NCBI GenBank assembly: GCA_026315105.1 | Contig: CM048755.1 | Coordinates: 211,346,333 to 211,410,332, forward strand | Direction: 5' to 3' | Length of the DNA: 64,000 bases | Source of the DNA: Locusta migratoria | Taxonomy: Eukaryota; Arthropoda; Insecta; Orthoptera; Acrididae | Shown here: piece by piece, positions 57,960-64,000 of the stretch | How the letters are laid out: each line of letters opens with the position of its first letter | Position numbering within the stretch: position 1 is the first letter of the stretch | The notes under the pieces: model-generated | Told to the model about the DNA's origin: nothing | The model's input: the letters and a program-made list of their open reading frames with translations, nothing else | The model's database searches: none | Made by a program: the position numbers and the translations under genes

Positions 57960-58154
57960 AAATTCAAATGTTTGTATAGCTTATGGGACTTAACTACGGG
58001 GCCATCAGTCCCTAAACTTACAAACTACTTATTAACTAGCTAAGACTAAGGACGGCACAAATATCCGTGCCCGAGGGGGGATTCGAACCCCCGAGCGTAG
58101 TGGCCGTGCGGACCGTGACTGAAGCGCCTCAGAGCGCTCGGCCACCGCGGCCGA
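57960..58154 (-). repeat. tRNA-derived SINE, complete, perfect 13-bp duplication
   Basis: The inverse of the SINE at 36820: cttatgggacttaactacgg, B box ggattcgaacccccgag, and head ggccaccgcggccgac. The duplication ctcaacgcgtaga is present at 57947-57959 and 58155-58167. Confidence 0.93.
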
Positions 58155-58701
58155 CTCAACGCGTAGAGGAACTACGCAGTGTGTTTCTCATGAAACCACA
58201 TGAAGATGACTAACTACATTCCTTATCGACTGCGAACAGCACTAAGGGGGAGAGGGGACAAGATAAATTAAGTAGACTTTCGCGGATATTAAAAAAGGAG
58301 ATTTTGCATTTTTGTAACCAGCCGAAAGTAGAAAAGTGGATGCTCCTCAAGATAAGGAGACCTCCTCCTAAAGAAGTAGACATGGCAACACTGGTGTGAT
58401 CACTATTTGGCGTTAGGGGAAGGAAGCAACGACGGGCTTGGCCACCGAACACTACCGAAGGTTACCGAACTGCTACGAAGCAGACGATTCGAGATCGGGT
58501 AGAAACTTTCCCTGGTATACGCCTTCTTGCTTCGTGTATTGCATTATTTTATTACCATAACTCAAGCGTTATTTTACAGCAACAGTGAACTCAATTATCA
58601 AAAACCCATCGTTCTTAGCATGATTAATTATAATCTGGTGTCCAGAAATGCCACGTTAACAATTAACTTTTGTCTTCAATAACAGATTCCGTGGCACGAA
58701 A

Positions 58702-58790
58702 CCTGGCTGTCTGCCGTATCTTAATGGGCAGCGCTTTAGCTTTTGAAATTTATACGCGTCGGCGGTGGTTCGCGACCGACCACCAACAAT
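58702..58790 (+). other. tRNA-like head, left arm of foldback copy 2
   Basis: It begins cctggctgtctgccgtatct; taatgggcagcgc is an A-box-like region, and ggtggttcgcgaccgacc is a B-box-like region (GGTTCGnnnCC) about 50 bp downstream, followed by T8 at 58794. This is the spacing of a polymerase III internal promoter and terminator. Confidence 0.6.
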
Positions 58791-59485
58791 TTTTTTTCGC
58801 CTTACGTCCTAAGCGGTTTTCGGGCACTCTTATTAATGAAATAAAGCTATGTTCTGTGATATTCAGCATTGTGCTTAAATGTGCGTTGGTTCTATTTCGC
58901 GAACATGACATGAAATACGTACCGACGAATTGTAACCGTGCACAGGCAAATAAACTGAGGAGATACTGTGATAATATTGTAAACAGCGTGCTGATACTAG
59001 TATTTCCATATATAGATTAAGTACTAGATTTCTGTGGCAACTGTTTCTTAACGATACGAAAATGAATACATTGCAAAAAATTGGCTTGGTTTTTTCTCTT
59101 TTTTCTATGCAATATGTTGAAAGTCAACAATTAGAATCAATGCGTCTACTAAAATCTTTTTCTTTGGCATGGTTTCTATGGACGCTTTTAATGTAGAGTC
59201 ACCTTTCCTGTAGGTAAGGTAGGACTATGTTCATTTTACTTCATTCTATGTTAAAATAAAGTACAAAAATTCCGTTTGAAACTGTGACAGCGTTCCCTTT
59301 TATAGCTAAAATAACGGAATAAGTGTGCTAATACTAAATTCCACATAACTTTAGTACTTAATCTACATACGAAATTACTGGTTTTTCGCGAAATAGAACA
59401 AACGCACATTTAAACAAAACGCTGAATATCACAGAACATAGCTTTAATTAATAAGAGTGCCCGAAAACCACTTAGGACGCAAGGT

Positions 59486-59676
59486 TGATTGTTTGTTAAG
59501 CTTATGGGACTTAACTACGGGGTCATCAGTCCCTAAACTTACAAACTACTTATGAACTACCTCATACTAAATACGGCACAAATATCCATGCCCGAGGGGG
59601 GATTCGAACCCCCGACCGTAGTGGCCGTGCAGACCGTGACTGAAGCGCCTCAGTCTCCTCGGCCACCGCGGCCGGC
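59486..59676 (-). repeat. tRNA-derived SINE, complete, in the right arm of foldback copy 2
   Basis: Inverse of the 36820 family: cttatgggacttaactacgg, B box ggattcgaacccccgacc, head cctcggccaccgcggccggc. A perfect 12-bp duplication aggacgcaaggt is present at 59474-59485 and 59677-59688. The uninserted word is readable in the other arm (taccttacgtccta-like at 58800-58812). Confidence 0.93.
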
Positions 59677-59712
59677 AGGACGCAAGGTGAAAGTAAACAA
59701 AAATTTTTTGGT

Positions 59713-59793
59713 GGTGGTCGCGAACCTCCGCCGGACGTGTATTTACCTCAAACGCCAACGCGCTATCAACTACGCTACGGCAGACAGCCAGGT
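59713..59793 (-). other. tRNA-like head, right arm of foldback copy 2
   Basis: The inverse of the left-arm head: ggtcgcgaacctccgccgg is the B-box side and actacgctacggcagacag is the A-box side. Confidence 0.6.
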
Positions 59794-60112
59794 ACCGTGT
59801 CACATATCTCCCTTGTTATTGAAAACAAAACTTAATTGCTAACGTGGCATTTCTGGACACCAGATTATAATTAATCGTACTAAGAACGATGTGTTTTTGA
59901 TAATTCTTCAGTGCGCTCTTGCTGAAAAATAACAACGCCTGAGTTATAATAAGAAAATTGTGAAATACACGAAGCAAGAAGGCGTGTGCCAGGTAAAGTT
60001 TCTACCCAATCTCGAATCGTCTGCTTCGTACCAGTTCGGTAACCTTCGGTAGTGTTTGGTGGCCAACCCAGTCGTTGCTTCCTTCCTCTAACGTGAAGTT
60101 GATCACTCATGG

Positions 60113-61684
60113 AGTACGGTACCTCCGTTTCGCTGCATTACACTTTCGCATTTGTGGTGTCGCACTAGACTGAAGTGCGCGCCACCATCAAGCACGGCGC
60201 GGCATTCTTACAACGTCGGCCACGAGCGCCCTCTGTTGCAACCTCGCTCGTGGCCATCACTGAACTGCATCAGCCACTTGGGATTAGGACAGGCACTAGG
60301 ACTCATCAGTAGGCAGGCCTCTACCTAGTTAACCTATGTCTCAGCATTACACTTAGTCTGCAGTCAAGAACTATGTAAAAGTTAAGTATTACCATGTTTC
60401 TACGAAATACATATCTTGTTCTAATCTAGCTTAGTGTTTCTAGTTTCTGCTGTCCCACTGGCTGGTCACCTTGACTCTGTACCCGCACACGCGTGCATCC
60501 TACTTTCCTGTGTTGGTCTCTCTCTATTCGGCCACGGACACCCAGGACAACCGGCGGAAACGAGGCACAAAAGCATTCGTACCTTGCGTGTTATGAAGCC
60601 GCGATTCTCATATATGCCCCCTGTGTTGTGGAAACATATTCAAACCAGATTATTTGAGCCCACTCTCAATACTGATAAATGCTTTTTTCAAATTGTCCTG
60701 CCATGGAAAACAACACGGCAGTGAATAAACAGCACGACTTCCCACACGGTAATTAATTTTTCGACCGTACCAAGAAATGGAAAATTCGGAATCATTGCAT
60801 GTTCTATGGCAACACTAATATTTGTTCTTACGGCGTCACTTCATATTCCTACCGTAGTCCAACTAGATAACGATCGTGAAATCTACTACAAAATATAACA
60901 CTTTCACAACTGACTTTTAGTAATGTTGTGAATAAAGTAGAGTGAAAAGTTTTCAGTCCTATATACGTATTACAGAACATGGGCGAGCTTCAATTCTCTC
61001 CTAAAATTGTTTTCAACCATTACTTTCCGGAATTTGAGTCAGGATTTATATTTTCTTGGCCAGTAGTCAAGCTAGAACGCATCGATACCTGTATCTTAAA
61101 ACGGACAACAATCCTGTTTGCCCAGAAGTGACTTAAGGAGTGTGGCCTATAGCAGCACAATTACTCCAGCCTTCTCTGATTTCAGTTTCTTTTTGTCCTG
61201 GCCAAGCGACTTTTTTTATAGGCGGGCGTTTTATTAACAATTTTGCAAGAAGTTTCATGTAGGAGATTTTCATAGCTTTAACGGAGTAGACAAATTCTCG
61301 GGAAAATGTGAGGAACTGGATTTGGTTTCATGTACCAATTAATTCTGGGCAGTTCTACTTCGCTTCCACCAACAAAGAATTAGTCTGTTTCCAATATTAA
61401 ATTTTTCATTAAAATGATGATCACAAATGTAAGTTTTTCGTTAGAGCCTTGTCTCTTCTTGGGGTAACTTTTTTCCATTTCTTAAAATATTCTAAATATT
61501 TTGGTGTCTCGCAGCTTCCTTGCAACTTCTATATTCTGACTTCCAACCAGGCACAACATGGGAAGGCATCGTCACTTGTTGGGGAAACTACACACACAAA
61601 TATTCAGTCGAAATAGTTTCTTGGCACTCTTTCGGTTTCATTTAATCTCGAACACCACTAACAATCTTTATAAACGTAAACGCA
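60113..61684. other. Non-coding stretch, no confident feature
   Basis: The most gene-like frame (60434-60724) has no recognisable motif. A tgtggtgtcgcac word at 60152 resembles the start of some insect LTRs, but no matching end was found. Confidence 0.4.
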
Positions 61685-62101
61685 CAGTGTTGCCAGCCTC
61701 TGAAGCTCTGTCCCATCCAGGAATTCAAAATGTCCATTTTCAGCCTAAAATGTCCAACGGCAAACAAAAACATGAAGGAAAAAAAAAAAAAAATTGGCCG
61801 ACAGCTCCATACCATGCTGCTTTTCCTGCGATGGGTGCGACCGATTTGGGGTGGGGGGGGGGGGAGACAACACACTCATTGCTACTGTACAATGGGATTG
61901 TGGACTGCTGTGTCGTTTGTTTCACCTTATCGCGGCATGTGACAATCGTATCGACGTGTTGTTTAAGCAAGCCACAACAGACGAGGGAAAAATGTCCCAT
62001 ATTCATTTCATTTTTGCAAAAAGATCCCTTTGTCCCTTTCTGAAAAATAATTGTGAAAATGTCCCACGATATGGGACAAATCCCACGGGCTGGCAACACT
62101 G
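61685..62101. mobile_element. 417-bp MITE with CAGTGTTGCCAGCC ends
   Basis: The ends are cagtgttgccagcctctg and, inward from the right, cagtgttgccagcccgtg. Internal words gtcccat and gggacattt occur near both ends. Flanks contain aaacgca (left) and aacgcac (right), nearly the same, with a one-base offset. The terminal word is shared with the 4.7-kb hAT-type element at 53697, so this may be a deletion derivative of the same family. Confidence 0.65.
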
Positions 62102-62272
62102 AACGCACAGCACGCAGTGTGGCATTCCCGCACTAACCCTATTCATCCCATGTTATTGGAAACGAGAGATCCCACTTTCTACTTCTATACAATGCTTTTA
62201 TTTGGGCAGGTCCGGGGCCGCCTAAAATTCAAACTTGCTGTTAGCGTACCGGCTAAAATTCTTAAATCTGAA

Positions 62273-62288
62273 GGGGGGGGGGGGGGGG
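62273..62288. repeat. G16 homopolymer
   Basis: A single-base run directly visible in the sequence. Confidence 0.95.
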
Positions 62289-62696
62289 AAAGCTGTAAAT
62301 TGTCGAATGGATATGGGAAAGAATTGGAAAGTTTTAGGTTCGTTGGAGTTGCGATCATAACCGTCGAACCGTTCAAATTGCACTTTCGCACAATTACAAT
62401 GGAATCTGACTGGCACTCAATGTTCGAATTAGCCAATTCCGACTAGTCTGAACCGAGACAGAGGAAATGCTTCTTACCGACTCCAAAGCGTTTAAGAATC
62501 TTACTCGAAAGAGCAACATGCTGAACATTTCCATTGCTCAAATCATGAAACACTGCACAAGTTACGTATGTTTTCATGCTTAGCACGACACGTTTTGAGA
62601 GCGACTCTCAAGATAAAAATATTTATCGTAAATATTAGGTTTACGTAAGTCCTTTCGCACTGTAGTCAGTTTAAGATTATAAAATAGGGCGTCTTA

Positions 62697-62936
62697 ACAC
62701 TGGTAGGAACTAAAATAGAAGCGAATTTTAATGTCTTTGACCAATGCTGCTTCAACCGGCTGGATGTGTACATGTTCAACTACTGCTAAAGCTGCCAGTT
62801 TTGCTTCTTCCGGCGGTAAACGCTTGACTCCGTCTTTAAAAGTTCCATTGTCCGAATTTTGAAATGGTTTTCGTGTGATATGTCTGCTTTTAATTCCCGG
62901 CAGCAACACGCACGTCTTCTGGAACGCCACTCCTGA
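62697..62936 (-). other. Unidentified 78-codon open frame with coding-like composition
   Basis: It reads RLPPEEAKLAALAVVEHVHI followed by QPVEAALVKDIKIRFYF, with no ATG start (the frame is open between stops). The composition is less biased than the surrounding AT-rich spacer and the C-terminal half would be helical. A second frame in the same place (ELKADISHENHFKIRTMELL) also looks protein-like, so I cannot choose. It may be an exon or a transposon piece. I do not recognise a family. Confidence 0.25.
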
Positions 62937-63229
62937 TTATTTACGATAAGATGTCGTTGTCCAAAGCTGATGGGTGGTATGCTCGTACACTAAACCCTTG
63001 AATACATTTAAACTGAGTTTAGAATCTGTAAATTATAGCTATATTTTTTAGTGTATTCACATGCCTAAATCTTCACTTCCTTCATTTTCTTAAAATGTCC
63101 GTTTGACTCATTTCATGTGGAATGAGCAGAATATCGCCTAAAATTTTTTTCCCAACCAAAGTACTGCTTCTATATGTTATAGTTTGCAATTCTCTGGTAC
63201 ATATTTTAGAGGGAGGGCTCTTATATGTG

Positions 63230-63672
63230 TACAACGTTGGGTATCACAGAACAAAGCTTTATTAAATAAGTGCCCGAAAACCGAGGTGAAAAAAAATTTT
63301 GGTGGTGGGTCGCAAACCACCGCCGACTTTTATTTACTTCAAAAGTTAATGCGCTATCCACTACGCTCCGGTAGACAGCTAAGTATCCTCCCGCCAAACT
63401 CTGTTATTGAAGACAAATGTTAATTGGTAATACGGCACTTCTGGACACCAGACTATAATTAATCGTACTAAGAACGATGTGTTTTTAATAATTTTTCAGT
63501 GCGCTATTACTTTAAAATAATGCCTGAGTTATAAGAAAATCATGAAATACACGTACCAAGATGGCATATGTCAGGGAAAGTTTCCACCCGATCTCGAATC
63601 GTCTGCTTCGTAGCAGTTCGGTAACCTTCGTTAAGATTCATTTGTGGAGCCATAGTAGCTGGTGTGTATGTA
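63230..63672 (-). mobile_element. Foldback-like element copy 3: single right arm
   Basis: It contains gtatcacagaacaaagcttt, gtcgcaaaccaccgccgac, gcgctatccactacgctccg, ctggacaccagactataatt, cgtctgcttcgtagcagttc and ends gtggagccatagtagctggt. The inner part matches copy 2 arms. The outer part matches, inverted, the outer end of copy 1 at 51893-51917 plus 52814-52840. A tRNA-like head lies at 63304-63383. No left arm or core of its own is adjacent. Confidence 0.75.
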
Positions 63673-63821
63673 AACGCCCCATCTCTTGCACAGTGCAAGG
63701 ACGGGCGTAAATTTTGACGGTTCCAGACTTATACCACAGAGTAACATACAGAGAAGCCCCCCTAAACCTCTGTCCTACACAACCCTCGTAGTTCCGTAAG
63801 ATGCCAGATGTCAGACGGTTC

Positions 63822-64000
63822 TAGAGATGGGCAAGAAATCACGTACTCGTGAAAAATCACGGTGATTGAAAATTCACTGTTTTCACGGTCGCGGCGATCT
63901 GGAATCTGACAGTGATTTCAGTCACGGTCACTGTTGGGTAGCGACGAGCAGGAATAGCAGCGAACAGCAGTACAAACTACAAAGAGCCATCTGGTGGCCG
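63822..64000. mobile_element. hAT-like element end (TAGAGATGGGC), cut by the window
   Basis: tagagatgggcaagaaatca is followed by repeated tcacgg / ccgtga and cagtgat words (63845-63935), the subterminal repeat style also seen at 17241. Only the left end is in the window. Confidence 0.5.

Larger units (their letters stand above)
53697..58393 (-). mobile_element. hAT-type element, 4.7 kb, perfect 8-bp duplications, heavily nested
   Basis: The ends are cagtgttgccaacc and, inward from the right, cagtgttgccatg. Flanking octamers gtgtgatc (53689-53696) and gtgtgatc (58394-58401) are identical. An 8-bp duplication and a CAGTGTTGCCA end fit hAT. Near the left end the minus strand encodes a BED-like finger. 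The interior holds a Harbinger-like element (54662-56089), two SINEs, and further inverted repeats: 54630-54658 plus 56093-56145 is the inverse of about 57800-57890, as in ccccagttaccc and agatgtc words. A 417-bp relative with the same TIR lies at 61685-62101. Confidence 0.75.
58395..60112 (+). mobile_element. Foldback-like element copy 2, complete, arms about 515 bp
   Basis: The arms at 58395-58908 and 59390-60112 (the latter enlarged by a SINE) are inverse along their length. Examples are ttggccaccgaacactaccg, ggttaccgaactgctacgaa and tatgttctgtgatattcagc, each with its inverse partner on the other side. The outer ends share gatcact/gatcaact and gcgttaggggaaggaagcaa. Core 58909-59389 is unique within the element but equals, inverted, the core of copy 1. 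Each arm carries a tRNA-like head (58702-58790 plus; 59713-59793 minus). No protein is encoded. Confidence 0.8.
62102..63229. other. Mostly unassigned sequence
   Basis: Apart from the G-run and the unidentified frame at 62697-62936, no feature is recognised. Confidence 0.4.

Noticed and set aside
60152..60575. Possible solo LTR starting tgtggtgtcgcac, flanked by gcatt words
   Set aside because: No end with a terminal CA next to a matching duplication, and no second LTR, primer site or gag/pol in the window.
1..64000. CRISPR array, bacterial operon, rRNA
   Set aside because: No regularly spaced short repeats with unique spacers, no operon-like gene packing and no rRNA signatures; splice sites and SINEs show the DNA is from an animal.

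Overview
This is a repeat-saturated eukaryotic (animal) window. The only host gene I can support is a split zinc-finger gene, read on the minus strand, that matches ZNF277. Three coding exons are visible: 36041-36243, 12863-13025 and 12510-12746. The intron between the first two is about 23 kb. The first exons lie beyond the right part of the window or were not found, and the last exon is not visible to the left. Very large introns, several tRNA-derived SINE families, RTE/CR1/I-type LINEs, piggyBac, Tc1/mariner, hAT, pogo and Harbinger-like elements point to an insect with a large genome. An orthopteran (grasshopper-like) is my best guess, by inference only.

Left part (1-12.5 kb, the intron after the last visible exon): a possible Penelope-type reverse transcriptase remnant, a mariner remnant, a pogo/Tigger element with TA duplications (1939-3176), and a 3.9-kb piggyBac element with TTAA duplications (3636-7574). 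The piggyBac split an older hAT/BED-family-like coding remnant. A 2.7-kb RTE-type LINE (8399-11131) and a tRNA-derived SINE (11939-12060) follow.

Central intron (13-36 kb): a Tc1 element with both TIRs (13149-14390), a second piggyBac (about 14580-16763), a 2.4-kb hAT-like element with 8-bp target duplications and subterminal repeats (17241-19654), another Tc1-like remnant, an I-type LINE (about 21330-26330) with a nested second LINE, a Jockey/CR1-type remnant, a 2.4-kb long-inverted-repeat element (29630-32047) and a CR1-type LINE (32843-35420).

Right part (36-64 kb, the intron before the first visible exon): a SINE with perfect 12-bp duplications, and a three-level nest in which an RTE carries an I-type LINE that in turn carries a CR1-type LINE with a long open ORF (40462-42498). 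Then comes a CR1 copy carrying an RTE fragment, and a minus-strand RTE (48063-51495) whose first ORF encodes a PHD-like finger. The last 12 kb holds a nest of long-inverted-repeat (foldback-like) elements whose arms contain tRNA-like polymerase III promoter heads. This nest is interrupted by a 4.7-kb hAT-type element with perfect 8-bp duplications, which itself contains a Harbinger-like element, SINEs and palindromes.

Functionally, ZNF277 is the only plausible single-copy gene. Almost everything else is mobile DNA in its introns. The least familiar structure is the foldback family with tRNA-like heads in its arms, at 51.9-63.7 kb.
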